A stretch of 64,000 bases of DNA from Anaerococcus porci (GCF_009696575.1 NZ_VULQ01000005.1:101715-165714); one strand, 5' to 3'. Counted from the stretch's first letter, positions 16,829-25,841 are shown. Made by a program: numbers and translations. The notes: generated by a model not told the origin, from the letters alone.

Positions 16829-17492
16829 TCTTATCCTCCTTTCTTATCTTTCTTTCAAATAAATAACATTGGATAAGAGATATGACTATCATAGCAACAC
16901 CTGCGAATATTGATGCATTAGCTATGCTTGCTGCTGTTACATTATAACCTGCTTCAGCAAGTACACCTTGCATCAATAAAACACCACTTGAAACAGGGAA
17001 AATATTTTGACCAAAAAAGTTTCCATAATTTTCACTAGCACCTGCAAGTGCCTTTAATTGCTCAATTTCTTCATCTGTTAGTTTGCGATTTTTCTCTGCT
17101 GCACCTTGAGCCATTGGTAAGATTATTGGCCTTATAAATTGAATATGACCACCTAATCTAAGTGAAAGAGCCGCAGCTACAGTTCTTATAACTATATAAA
17201 GACCAATAACAGCTCCAGCTGATGCTGATTTAATTTTTTGGATAGCTTCAGCAGCTCTTTCCTTTAAGCCATATCTTTCCATAATTGCTATAAGTGGTAA
17301 ACCTAACAAAAATAAAGACATGTACCTATTGTTTACAAATCCATTACCAATTAAATCAAGTACTTTTATAAGGCTCATTCCTGAGACAAGACCTGTAACA
17401 AGGCTTGAGAATAAAACGACTGCTACTACATCAAGTTTTAGGGCAAACCCTATAACTATAATAAGTATTCCTACTAATACGAAATAATTCAT
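16821..17492 (-). CDS. DUF969 family membrane protein (5-oxoproline-type transporter subunit)
   Basis: This 223-residue membrane protein with about 5-6 hydrophobic segments is the usual upstream partner of DUF979. The cytoplasmic loop between residues about 125 and 160 carries NRKLTDEEIEQLKALAGASENYGNFFGQNIFP, a family-conserved stretch. It overlaps the next gene by 8 nt, implying translational coupling and a stoichiometric pair. It is transcribed away from the alcohol dehydrogenase gene through a 114-bp shared upstream gap. The transport role is known only from family annotation. Confidence 0.78.
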   Translation of the reverse strand: MNYFVLVGILIIVIGFALKLDVVAVVLFSSLVTGLVSGMSLIKVLDLIGNGFVNNRYMSLFLLGLPLIAIMERYGLKERAAEAIQKIKSASAGAVIGLYIVIRTVAAALSLRLGGHIQFIRPIILPMAQGAAEKNRKLTDEEIEQLKALAGASENYGNFFGQNIFPVSSGVLLMQGVLAEAGYNVTAASIANASIFAGVAMIVISLIQCYLFERKIRKEDKNV

Positions 17493-17572
17493 AATACCTC
17501 CTTTTTAAAAATTATATATTAAAAAAGATTTTTTTAAAAGACTTTCATAATTTTACTAAATGATATTTTACA

Positions 17573-17588
17573 ATTTTGGGTAAAAATA
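17573..17588 (+). promoter_or_regulatory. leader motif ATTTTGGGTAAAAATA before the alcohol dehydrogenase
   Basis: Second occurrence of the motif at 2365. It lies about 20 nt before the start, in front of AGAAGGGGG. Confidence 0.35.
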
Positions 17589-17606
17589 AACTAGAAGGGG
17601 GTTTTT

Positions 17607-18776
17607 ATGTTAAATTTTACTTACGATATACCAACAAAAGTACACTTTGGAGATGATGCTCTAGATTATATAGGGGAAGAGGCGAGGAAGTTTACAGATA
17701 AGATTCTTTTAACCTACGGTGGTGGTTCTATTAAGGATAACGGAATCTATGAGAAGGTTTTATTAGAACTTGAAGCAAGTGGAGTAAAAGTTTATGAATT
17801 ATCTGGAATAAAACCAAATCCGAGAATAGACTCTGTTAGAGAGGGAATAAGAATAATAAAAGAAAAAGAGATAGGTGCAATTATTGCAGTAGGTGGAGGT
17901 TCAACTATAGATGCTTCTAAATTTATGGCTGCAGGAGCTATGGTTGACTTTGATCCATGGAAATTTATATCAGAAAATAAGCCAATGAGTCCAGCTCTAC
18001 CGCTACTTACAGTCTTAACAATGGCAGCTACAGGAAGTGAGATGGACTGCGGAGGAGTCATTACAAATCTTGAAACTAATGAAAAATTATCATCAGGTCA
18101 TAAAGATACAAGACCTAAGGTTTCATTCCTAGATCCTACACTTACCTATACTGTAAATAAATACCAGACAGCCTGTGGGACGGTAGATATTCTTTCTCAC
18201 ATTTTTGAAAATTATTTTAATGTTGATGAATCTATGTACATGCTCGATAGGATAATGGAATCTCTTATGAAAACCGTAATAAAATATGGTCCAATAGCCT
18301 TAAAGGAGCCTGAAAATTATGAGGCAAGAGCAAATCTTATGTGGGCATCAAGTTGGGCTATAAATGGCTTTGTATCAGCATCAAGTAAGTCATCTTGGAC
18401 TGTTCACCCAATGGAGCATGAACTTTCAGCCTTTTATGATATAACTCACGGTCTTGGACTTGCTATACTTACACCAAGGTGGATGGAGTATGTCCTAAAT
18501 GAAAAAACAGCCCATAAGTTTTATGATTTAGGAGTTAATGTTTTTGATATAGATAAAAACCTAGATAAGCTAGAAGTAGGAAAGATTGTAATCAAGAAGT
18601 TAAATAAATTTTTCTTTAAAGACCTAGAACTTGATTCAAATTTGAAAGATATAGGCATAGATGAAAGTAAGTTTGATCAAATGTCTAAAAAAGCCTGTGG
18701 TAAAAAAGGAAAGATAGAGGGATTTGTTGAACTTAGTCCAGCTGATGTAAAAGAGATTTACTCAATGTGCTTATAA
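17607..18776 (+). CDS. iron-containing alcohol dehydrogenase (YqhD/BdhA-like)
   Basis: This 389-residue group III alcohol dehydrogenase reduces aldehydes with NAD(P)H. The metal ligands fall at Asp194, His198, His267 and His281, the same numbers as in E. coli YqhD, a broad NADPH-dependent aldehyde reductase. The cofactor motifs YGGGSIK (37-43) and VGGGSTIDASK (95-105) also match YqhD/butanol dehydrogenases. A strong GGGGG ribosome site precedes the start. It is the next plus-strand gene after the aldolase and could remove the short aldehyde made there, but the convergent transporter pair lies between them, so the link is contextual. General solvent or aldehyde detoxification is an equal option. 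Confidence 0.88.
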   Translation: MLNFTYDIPTKVHFGDDALDYIGEEARKFTDKILLTYGGGSIKDNGIYEKVLLELEASGVKVYELSGIKPNPRIDSVREGIRIIKEKEIGAIIAVGGGSTIDASKFMAAGAMVDFDPWKFISENKPMSPALPLLTVLTMAATGSEMDCGGVITNLETNEKLSSGHKDTRPKVSFLDPTLTYTVNKYQTACGTVDILSHIFENYFNVDESMYMLDRIMESLMKTVIKYGPIALKEPENYEARANLMWASSWAINGFVSASSKSSWTVHPMEHELSAFYDITHGLGLAILTPRWMEYVLNEKTAHKFYDLGVNVFDIDKNLDKLEVGKIVIKKLNKFFFKDLELDSNLKDIGIDESKFDQMSKKACGKKGKIEGFVELSPADVKEIYSMCL

Positions 18777-18816
18777 AACTGGAAATTTTCATATTTATTA
18801 AAAAAATTAAAATTAT

Positions 18817-18845
18817 TTGACATATAATAAATTTGAGGTTAAAAT
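18817..18845 (+). promoter_or_regulatory. promoter of the Met T-box transcript
   Basis: TTGACA (18817-18822), a 17-nt spacer and TAAAAT (18840-18845) form a near-consensus sigma-A promoter. The T-box stem I begins about 40 nt downstream. Confidence 0.75.
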
Positions 18846-18879
18846 ATGTTCTAAGTTAAAGTATTTATTAAAACCAAAA

Positions 18880-19116
18880 AACGAGAAAAGTAATTTAGCC
18901 AAGACTTAACAGAGAGTCCCATAAGCTGAGAAGGGATAAGATGAAGCAAAAATGAAAATGGCCTCCGATGGGCTTGTTCGATATTTAGAGCAAGACGGGA
19001 TCTCCCGTTATAGAGATAGGATATGAAAGTATCTAAAGTGGCATAATATGCAAAAAAGGTGGTAACGCGGAAAAATTCGTCCTTATTGTTTCGTAAGAAA
19101 TGATAAGGACTTTTTT
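18880..19116 (+). promoter_or_regulatory. T-box riboswitch, probable Met specifier
   Basis: The conserved T-box core AAGGTGGTAACGCG is at 19056-19069. A terminator follows: GTCCTTAT (19079-19086) against ATAAGGAC (19103-19110), then T6. Upstream stem I features include AGAGAGTCC and CTGAGAAGGG. On the 3' side of stem I, ATG at 18958-18960 precedes GCCTCCGATGGG, the position usually held by the specifier codon. ATG means methionine, which agrees with the methionine-synthase-like gene downstream. Uncharged tRNA-Met would permit readthrough. Confidence 0.92.
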
Positions 19117-19273
19117 AATGGAAACTTCCAAAGAGAAAGTCTAAGAGACATTTAAGTATCCTTACACCGTGAATGTTAATTATTTTATGAGGTTTTACTT
19201 TATGAATTTTAAAAGCTATCATAACATTACTATTTAACTTAGGCCTAAAATATAATAATTTTAAGGAGACAAT

Positions 19274-20380
19274 ATGACAATCAAAGCACCATACAAATTC
19301 GACATAGTAGGATCATTTCTAAGGCCAGAAAGTCTTAAAAAGGCTAGAAAAGACTACGATAGTGGATTTATTACAGATGTTGAATTAAGAAAAATTGAAG
19401 ATGAAGAAATTGAAAAATTAGTAAAAAAAGAAAAAGAAGCAGGTCTTAAATTTATAACAGATGGTGAATTTAGGAGAAGTTGGTGGCATTATGATTTTTT
19501 CTGGGGACTTAATGGAGTAGAAAAATACCAATTAGATGAAAAAGATAGAATAAAATTTCATGGTGAAACCCTTAGGCCTGATTCAGTAAGGATAGTTGGA
19601 AAAATAACAGCTAAGGGCCATCCGTTCTTAGAACATTTTAAATTCTTGCAACAATTTGAAGAAGAAGAGGTCAAAGCAAAACAAACAATTCCTGCACCAG
19701 CCCAATTTTTAAGAACAGTCTATACTCAAATAAAAGAGGGGGCTATCTATGAAAATGAAGAAGATTTTATAAAAGATGTTTCTAATGCTTATGGAGAATT
19801 TTTCCAACAAATCTATGATTTAGGTTGTAGAACAGTTCAAATAGATGATTGTACTTGGGGAGCATTAGTAGACGATGATGCTATAAAAGAATATGAAAAA
19901 GCTGGTAAAGATGTTGAAAAGTTAAAGGAAATTTACCTAAAAATAAATAACGAATCAATAGACAAGGCTCCAATAGGATTGAACGTACTTACCCATATTT
20001 GTAGAGGAAATTATAAATCAACTTTTCATTTTAAGGGTGGTTATGACAAGATAGCAGACTATTTACTAGCTGGTGAACATGTAAATGGATTTTTCCTAGA
20101 ATATGATGATAAAAGATCAGGTTCCTTTGAAGCTTTAAAAAAAGTTCCAGAAGGAAAAAGTGTTGTTTTAGGTCTTGTAACAAGTAAACTTGCTAATCTT
20201 GAAAAAAAGGAAGATATAATAGATAGAATAAAAGAAGCGAGTAAATATCTTGATAAGTCTCAAATAGCAATCTCACCTCAATGTGGTTTCTCATCTACAG
20301 AAGAAGGAAATAAATTAAAAGAAGAAGATCAATGGAAAAAAATTGCTTTACTAAGAGAAATAGCTGAAGAAATTTTATAA
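19274..20380 (+). CDS. MetE-like cobalamin-independent methionine synthase domain protein (YxjG/YxjH type)
   Basis: This 368-residue single-domain protein is related to the catalytic C-terminal half of MetE. It transfers a methyl group to homocysteine, or performs a related thiol methylation. The zinc ligands are recognisable: His and Cys in THICRGNY (about 240-247) and a late Cys in SPQCGFSS (about 335-342). The fold starts with DIVGSFLRPESLKKAR, typical of YxjG-type proteins that lack the MetE N-terminal domain. The Met T-box just upstream shows it responds to methionine starvation. The start follows AAGGAG with 5-6 nt spacing. The methyl donor is not evident; short versions may use donors other than methyl-tetrahydropteroyl-triglutamate. 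Confidence 0.88.
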   Translation: MTIKAPYKFDIVGSFLRPESLKKARKDYDSGFITDVELRKIEDEEIEKLVKKEKEAGLKFITDGEFRRSWWHYDFFWGLNGVEKYQLDEKDRIKFHGETLRPDSVRIVGKITAKGHPFLEHFKFLQQFEEEEVKAKQTIPAPAQFLRTVYTQIKEGAIYENEEDFIKDVSNAYGEFFQQIYDLGCRTVQIDDCTWGALVDDDAIKEYEKAGKDVEKLKEIYLKINNESIDKAPIGLNVLTHICRGNYKSTFHFKGGYDKIADYLLAGEHVNGFFLEYDDKRSGSFEALKKVPEGKSVVLGLVTSKLANLEKKEDIIDRIKEASKYLDKSQIAISPQCGFSSTEEGNKLKEEDQWKKIALLREIAEEIL

Positions 20381-20383
20381 AAT

Positions 20384-20541
20384 AAGGGAGCTGTTGCAAA
20401 TTTTGAATTTTTAACCTTGTATCATTATAAGTTACTTATATACAACTTGAGAATAGTCTACCACTTAAGGAAACCAAATTGTAGTAAAGGAGCTGGTAAT
20501 GGTTTTAGAACGATTAATTCATTCTGCAACAGTTCCTTTTT
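20384..20541 (+). repeat. dispersed hairpin element, copy 2
   Basis: The outer ends AAGGGAGCTGTTGCA (20384-20398) and TGCAACAGTTCCTT (ending about 20538) are complementary and followed by Ts. The inner stem TACAACTTG/CAAATTGTA (about 20441 and 20474) carries one mismatch. The middle stem is weaker but present: AACC (20413-20416) and CATTA (20423-20427) pair with TAATGGTT (20497-20504). It starts 3 nt after the methyltransferase stop and could terminate that transcript. Confidence 0.85.
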
Positions 20542-20588
20542 AATTGCCTAAAGTGGAATTATCCTATACAATATAAAAAGGTGAAATT

Positions 20589-21413
20589 ATGAGAGAATTT
20601 AGTAGAGAAATCAAAAAAATAGTTATAAAAGTAGGTTCGTCTTCAGTTACCCATCAAAATGGTGGGGTTAATATAGAAAGAATTGAAGAATTGGCCAAAG
20701 AAATTGTAAATTTAGAAAATAAGGGAATAAGAGTAATCCTTGTATCAAGTGGTGCAATTGCAACAGGCGCTCATAGACTTGATATAGAAAGACCGAGAGG
20801 AGATGTTTCAGCAAAACAGGCTACTGCGGCAGTAGGTCAAGTTACCCTAATGAATACTTTTCTTAAGGCCTTTGCAGAGTATGGATTTTCTATAGGTCAA
20901 ATTCTTCTTACAAGAATGGTTGAAACTAATAAGATTATGCATGAAAATGCCGAAAATACCATAAATAGACTTATAGATATGGGAGTTATACCAATAGTAA
21001 ATGAAAATGACACTATATCAACATTTGAAATAAATTTTGGGGACAATGATACCCTCTCGGCAGTAGTTGCAAAGCTAGTTGATGCCGACCTTCTTTTATT
21101 ATTATCAGACATTGATGGACTTTATACAAATGATCCAAGAATAGATGAAGATGCAAAGCTTATAAGTGAGGTAAGTATCATAGATGAAAAACTTAGATCC
21201 ATGGGAAAAGATGCCTATTCTAAAGTTGGTACAGGAGGGATGGCAACAAAGATAAATGCGGCAGCTCTTTGTATGGAAAGAGGAATTGATACAATAATAG
21301 CAAATTCAATAGATTTAAAGAACATTAGAAGAATAATTAGAGGTGAGGATATTGGAACAATCTTTAAGGGAAAAACTAATAAAAATGGGGAAGCTTTCAA
21401 AAATATCAAATAG
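20589..21413 (+). CDS. proB: glutamate 5-kinase
   Basis: This 274-residue amino acid kinase phosphorylates glutamate to gamma-glutamyl phosphate, the first step of proline synthesis. Signatures include KVGSSSVT (14-21), VSSGAIATGAHRL, NENDTISTFEINFGDND and GTGGMATKINAA. It lacks the C-terminal PUA domain of longer ProB proteins. Short forms are known in many Firmicutes. AAGGTG precedes ATG 20589. It overlaps proA by 29 nt, and together with proC at 23019 gives a complete route from glutamate to proline. Confidence 0.95.
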   Translation: MREFSREIKKIVIKVGSSSVTHQNGGVNIERIEELAKEIVNLENKGIRVILVSSGAIATGAHRLDIERPRGDVSAKQATAAVGQVTLMNTFLKAFAEYGFSIGQILLTRMVETNKIMHENAENTINRLIDMGVIPIVNENDTISTFEINFGDNDTLSAVVAKLVDADLLLLLSDIDGLYTNDPRIDEDAKLISEVSIIDEKLRSMGKDAYSKVGTGGMATKINAAALCMERGIDTIIANSIDLKNIRRIIRGEDIGTIFKGKTNKNGEAFKNIK

Positions 21414-22614
21414 AAAGCTTAAAAAACTTAAAACAATAGATAAAAATAAAATACTAGAAAATATAAAAACTTCTCTTGAAAAAAATAGGGGAAAAATCAT
21501 AAAAGCAAATGATATAGACTATAAAAATGGAGAAGATAATAATATGGCAGATGGTCTATTGGATAGACTAAAACTTGACAATGATAGGATTGATTCTATG
21601 ATTTTATCAATTGATCAAATGATAGCTTTAAAAGATCCAGTAGGAAAAATGGAAGATGTAAGACGACTTGAAAATGGCTTACTTATAGGAAAGAAAAAAG
21701 TACCTATTGGAGTTTTGGCAATGATTTATGAAGCACGTCCGAATGTAACACTCGATGCATCAATCCTTGCAATTAAATCATCAAATTCTATTATACTAAG
21801 ATGTGGGAAAGAAGCCATAAACTCATCACTCGCTATAGCAGCTGCTATTAGAGAAGGAATTGATAAGGCAGGATTTGATAAAAATATAGTCCAAATAATA
21901 GATGATATAACAAGACAGTCATCAACCGAGCTTATGAGATTAAGTGGATATATAGACCTACTTATACCAAGAGGTTCCTTATCTCTTATAAATGCAGTAG
22001 TAGAAAATGCAAGTGTACCAACCCTTGAAACAGGAGTAGGAAACTGTCACCTATATGTGGATAAGTATGCAGATATTGAAAAAGCACTTAGAATTTTTGA
22101 AAATGGTAAGACTCAAAGAATAGGAGTATGTAATGCTTTAGAATCCTTGCTTATTCATAAGGAAGTTAAAGATGAATTTTATGATGGCTTAAATGAAATC
22201 ATAGAAAAATATAATATAAAAGTTCATGCTTGTGATAGAACTTTAGGGAAAATAAAAAATGCCATACCAGCAAATGACGAGGACTATGGTAAAGAATACT
22301 TAGACTATGAATTTTCAGTAAAGATGGTAGATAACATAGATGAGGCTATAGACCATATTTATAAATACTCATCAGGTCATTCAGATGCAATAATTACAGA
22401 AAAAATAAATGAAGCTAATAAATTTACAGAAGAAGTAGATTCAGCCTGTGTATATGTAAATGCATCAACAAGATTTACAGATGGTTCTGAATTTGGATTT
22501 GGAGCAGAAATAGGTATATCAACTCAAAGACTCCATGCAAGAGGACCTGTTGGACTTAATGAACTTACGACTTATAAGTATGTTATTTTGGGTGATGGAC
22601 AAATAAGGGGATAG
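21385..22614 (+). CDS. proA: gamma-glutamyl phosphate reductase (glutamate-5-semialdehyde dehydrogenase)
   Basis: This aldehyde dehydrogenase-fold enzyme of 409 residues reduces gamma-glutamyl phosphate to glutamate semialdehyde. The catalytic Cys lies in RIGVCNALESLL; ARPNVTLDA and the GNCHLYVDKYAD segment are further family marks. The frame is open from GTG 21343, but the usual ProA N-terminus and length fit ATG 21385 best. That start lies inside proB, whose last 29 nt it overlaps, implying coupled translation. AAGGG at 21366 is rather far from the start, so the exact start is uncertain. Confidence 0.92.
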   Translation: MGKLSKISNRKLKKLKTIDKNKILENIKTSLEKNRGKIIKANDIDYKNGEDNNMADGLLDRLKLDNDRIDSMILSIDQMIALKDPVGKMEDVRRLENGLLIGKKKVPIGVLAMIYEARPNVTLDASILAIKSSNSIILRCGKEAINSSLAIAAAIREGIDKAGFDKNIVQIIDDITRQSSTELMRLSGYIDLLIPRGSLSLINAVVENASVPTLETGVGNCHLYVDKYADIEKALRIFENGKTQRIGVCNALESLLIHKEVKDEFYDGLNEIIEKYNIKVHACDRTLGKIKNAIPANDEDYGKEYLDYEFSVKMVDNIDEAIDHIYKYSSGHSDAIITEKINEANKFTEEVDSACVYVNASTRFTDGSEFGFGAEIGISTQRLHARGPVGLNELTTYKYVILGDGQIRG

Positions 22615-22688
22615 TTAAATTTCCTTAAATTTTAAATATTATATATAGAATATTGTAAGTAATTATATATTAAAATAATTCTTTGTAT

Positions 22689-22873
22689 CTTGGGAGACAG
22701 CCCAAGGGGATTTGCTCAATTAAGATAAGCATTATAAATATTAATTTTTAATATTTTTTGCATTACAAGTAATAATAATTTAACTTTACTTCTTCGTCTT
22801 AGGGGGAGGGAAAAAGGGGAGAATCGAAACTCCCCTGTTCCCTCCGCCCTAAGTATACGTAGATTATCTTAAT
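22689..22873 (+). ncRNA. structured intergenic region, candidate non-coding RNA or leader
   Basis: Three stems are visible in the 404-bp gap between proA and proC. CTTGGG (22689-22694) pairs with CCCAAG (22701-22706). ATTAAGATAA (22719-22728) pairs perfectly with TTATCTTAAT (22864-22873), closing a 125-nt domain. Inside is a GC-rich 21-bp hairpin: CTTAGGG/CCCTAAG, GGAGGGAA/TTCCCTCC and GGGGAG/CTCCCC, with loop AATCGAAA at 22822-22829. The last stem is far more GC-rich than anything around it and has no T tract, so it is not a simple terminator. It matches no riboswitch class I can name. Confidence 0.5.
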
Positions 22874-23018
22874 AAGAAAATTTATTAAAATATCGAAACT
22901 ACTAATTAAAGATATTTATTTAATAGATACAAAGCAGCATACTTTTGAAAATAGACAAATTAAAATATAGAAATAAGTAAATTTAGAAAAATATAATTTT
23001 CTATAAGGAGGAGGAAAT

Positions 23019-23786
23019 ATGAAAATTGGTATTATTGGTATTGGTAATATGGGATCTGCTATTGCCAAAGGACTTTTAGATGACAATGAATTGTTTTTAT
23101 CTAATAGGGGATCTAATCTTGATTTCTTTAAAGATAAAGATTGCACTATTAGTGATAATGAAAGTGTTGTTAAAAACAGTGATTATATAGTTTTAGCAGT
23201 AAAGCCAAAATATTATCCATCTGTAATAGCTGAAATTAAAGATTTTTTAAAAGATAAGATTTTTATTTCTATTGCTGCAGGTTTCACTATAAAAAAACTT
23301 CAAGATTTACTTGGAGATAATAAAAAAATAGTTATGACTATGCCAAATACTCCAGCATCAATTGGAGAGGGTATGTCAATTCTTCTTCCAAATAAAAATG
23401 TAAGTGATGATGAAATTCAAAATGTTTTATCTATATTTTCATCTTTCGGAAAAGCAATAATAATTGATGAAGATCAATTTGATGTGGCAGCTGTTATAAA
23501 TGGTTGTCTTCCTGCCTTTGTTGATTTATTTATGGAAGGCTTATCTGATGGGGCTGTATTGTGTGGACTTAAAAGAGATATATCCTATGAACTTATAGCT
23601 CAAACTATAGTAGGTGCTGCTAAGCTTATGGATAAGACTAAAGAACATCCAGGTCTATTAAAAGATAAGGTGACAAGTCCTGCGGGAACAACTATAGAAG
23701 GAGTTAAAGCTCTTGAATTGAATAATTTTAGGGCTGCCCTTATTAAGGCTGTTGAAGCTTCTTTTAACAAGTCAAAATCTATGTAA
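23019..23786 (+). CDS. proC: pyrroline-5-carboxylate reductase
   Basis: This 255-residue NAD(P)H enzyme carries out the last step of proline synthesis. The N-terminal Rossmann motif GIIGIGNMGSAIAKG (3-17) is followed by VLAVKPKYY, MTMPNTPASIGEG and the C-terminal signature KDKVTSPAGTTIEGVKALE, which identifies ProC. AAGGAGGAGG is a very strong ribosome site. It is separated from proA by 404 bp with a structured region and has its own terminator, so it may be expressed separately from proBA. Confidence 0.95.
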   Translation: MKIGIIGIGNMGSAIAKGLLDDNELFLSNRGSNLDFFKDKDCTISDNESVVKNSDYIVLAVKPKYYPSVIAEIKDFLKDKIFISIAAGFTIKKLQDLLGDNKKIVMTMPNTPASIGEGMSILLPNKNVSDDEIQNVLSIFSSFGKAIIIDEDQFDVAAVINGCLPAFVDLFMEGLSDGAVLCGLKRDISYELIAQTIVGAAKLMDKTKEHPGLLKDKVTSPAGTTIEGVKALELNNFRAALIKAVEASFNKSKSM

Positions 23787-23796
23787 TTTAGCTATA

Positions 23797-23830
23797 GAAA
23801 TCTTTCAAGATAAGTCTTGGGAGATTTTTT
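23797..23830 (+). terminator. rho-independent terminator after proC
   Basis: AAATCTTTCAAGA pairs with TCTTGGGAGATTT around a TAAG loop, followed by TTTT. Confidence 0.85.
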
Positions 23831-23907
23831 ACTAGGAAAAATAATTTTCAAAATTCAACATATCAGTGTATAATATTAATACATCATTGGATTAAAGGAG
23901 TAAGGTT

Positions 23908-25839
23908 ATGAAAAAATCACTTGCACTTAAAATTTTAGAAAATCATCTCCTAAAGGGAGAGATTAAAACAGGTAATGAAGTTTGTATCAAAATCGACCAA
24001 ACTTTAACTCAAGATTCTACTGGGACTATGGCTTATTTACAACTTGAAGCTATGGATATAGAAGATGTCAAGACTGAAAAGTCAATAGCATACATAGACC
24101 ATAATATTTTACAAGCAGGTTTTGAAAATGCAGATGATCATGAATTTATAAAGTCTGCTGCAAATAAATATGGAATAACTTTTTCAAAGGCAGGTTGTGG
24201 AATTTGTCACCAAGTTCAACTTGAACAATTTGGAAAACCAGGTAAAACTCTTCTTGGCTCTGATTCTCATACTCCAACAGGGGGAGCTTTAGCTCAAATT
24301 GCTATAGGAGCAGGTGGACTTGACGTTGCTGTTGCTATGGCTAGGGGATTTTATTTTATAAAAGTACCAAAGATTTATAGGATTAATCTTAAAAATGAAC
24401 TAAAAGATTCAGTCAATGCTAAGGATCTTATTTTATATATACTAGGAAAACTTTCTGTAAAGGGTGGTACAGGATTTATTATGGAATATACAGGAGAGGG
24501 AGTGAAGTCTCTTTCTGTAACAGACAGAGCAACAATTTGTAATATGGGAGCTGAGCTTGGTGCTACAACTTCTATTTTTCCATCAGATGAAAACACCTTA
24601 AAATATCTAAAGAGTCAAAATAGGGAAAAAGATTATGTAATGCTTTCTGCAGATGATGATGCAATCTATGATGAAAGCATGGAAATTGACTTAAGGGATA
24701 TAAAACCAGCAGTTGCTAAGCCTCATTTTCCAGATCAATATGAAATTGTAGAGAATCTTCCAAAAATAAAGCTTGACCAAGTAGCCATAGGCTCTTGTAC
24801 TAACTCATCATATAAGGATATGATGAAAGTTGCATCAATACTTGATGGCAAGAAAGTACACCCTGATATTTCTTTAGTAATATCTCCAGGTTCTGCAACA
24901 ATTTTAGAAAAATTATCTGAAAATGGAGCCTTGTCAAAGATGATAAAGGCAGGAGCAAGGATTCTCGAATCGGGATGTGGTCCTTGCATAGGAATGGGTC
25001 AAGCTCCAAAGTCCAAAGGAGTAAGCCTTAGGTCTTTTAATAGGAATTTCAAGGGTCGTTCTGGAACTATGGATGCTGAAATCTATCTTGCAAGTCCAGA
25101 AACTTGTGCTGTAAGTGCAATAAAGGGATATATAGCTGATCCAAGTAATTTCTCTTATGAGAAGAATTTTGATGAAAATATAATCTTTAACCATACCAAG
25201 GCTTATTTTATTGAAAGAGAAGAGGATTTATCAAAAAGATATAAGAAAACTGTAAAGGGACCAAATATCAAACCATTTCCAAAGGCAAAACCTATAAGTA
25301 ATATAGATAAAAAGATAATATATAAGGCAGGTGATGGAATCACTACTGACGATATCTGCCCATCAAATGCAAAACTTCTGCCATTTAGGTCAAATATTGA
25401 ATATCTTTCAAATTTTGCCTTTAGCACAAAGATTAGTGATTTTAAGAAGAGAGCCATTGAAAATGATGGTGGAGTAATTGTGGCAGGAGAAAATTATGGT
25501 CAAGGCTCTTCTAGAGAACACGCAGCCTTAATTCCTTTATATTTAGGTGTCAAAGCTGTTCTTGCTAAGTCTTTTGCAAGAATTCACAGATCAAATCTAA
25601 TTAATAATGCCATACTTCCTCTTGAGTTTGTAGATTTTAATGACTATGAAAAACTTGGAGAATTTGATAATATCAAGATTTCAAATGTCGAATATTCCAT
25701 TGAAAGTGGGAATTTTATCATAGAAAATATAGATAAAAATATTTCTATAAATTTAAAAGGAGTATTTTCAGATAGGGAAAAAGAAATATTAAGAGAAGGC
25801 GGTTACCTAAATTACGCCAAAAATTTAGAATTGGAGTAA
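23908..25839 (+). CDS. acn: aconitate hydratase
   Basis: This 643-residue enzyme isomerises citrate to isocitrate through a 4Fe-4S cluster. Cluster ligands are Cys297 (GSCTNSS) and Cys357 and Cys360 (GCGPCIG). GSDSHTPTGG and the swivel-domain GQGSSREHA further identify it. The length fits the shorter monomeric clostridial/mitochondrial-type aconitases rather than the 890-residue AcnA. It is the first gene of a tight operon with isocitrate dehydrogenase (2-nt gap) and citrate synthase (1-nt gap), which forms 2-oxoglutarate for glutamate synthesis. Homoaconitase or isopropylmalate isomerase is unlikely given these partners. Confidence 0.93.
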   Translation: MKKSLALKILENHLLKGEIKTGNEVCIKIDQTLTQDSTGTMAYLQLEAMDIEDVKTEKSIAYIDHNILQAGFENADDHEFIKSAANKYGITFSKAGCGICHQVQLEQFGKPGKTLLGSDSHTPTGGALAQIAIGAGGLDVAVAMARGFYFIKVPKIYRINLKNELKDSVNAKDLILYILGKLSVKGGTGFIMEYTGEGVKSLSVTDRATICNMGAELGATTSIFPSDENTLKYLKSQNREKDYVMLSADDDAIYDESMEIDLRDIKPAVAKPHFPDQYEIVENLPKIKLDQVAIGSCTNSSYKDMMKVASILDGKKVHPDISLVISPGSATILEKLSENGALSKMIKAGARILESGCGPCIGMGQAPKSKGVSLRSFNRNFKGRSGTMDAEIYLASPETCAVSAIKGYIADPSNFSYEKNFDENIIFNHTKAYFIEREEDLSKRYKKTVKGPNIKPFPKAKPISNIDKKIIYKAGDGITTDDICPSNAKLLPFRSNIEYLSNFAFSTKISDFKKRAIENDGGVIVAGENYGQGSSREHAALIPLYLGVKAVLAKSFARIHRSNLINNAILPLEFVDFNDYEKLGEFDNIKISNVEYSIESGNFIIENIDKNISINLKGVFSDREKEILREGGYLNYAKNLELE

Positions 25840-25841
25840 GT

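Noticed and set aside
21343..21385. GTG start of proA at 21343
   Set aside because: It would add 14 residues absent from the usual ProA N-terminus and lies far inside proB. ATG 21385 fits better, though its ribosome site is not ideal.
22798..22853. tRNA-Ser-like mini-helix (GGAGGGAA/TTCCCTCCG with a T-arm-like GGGGAG stem)
   Set aside because: The pairing continues outward as CTTAGGG/CCCTAAG, the loop is not a T-loop, and no anticodon or D arm exists, so it is better described as a long hairpin.
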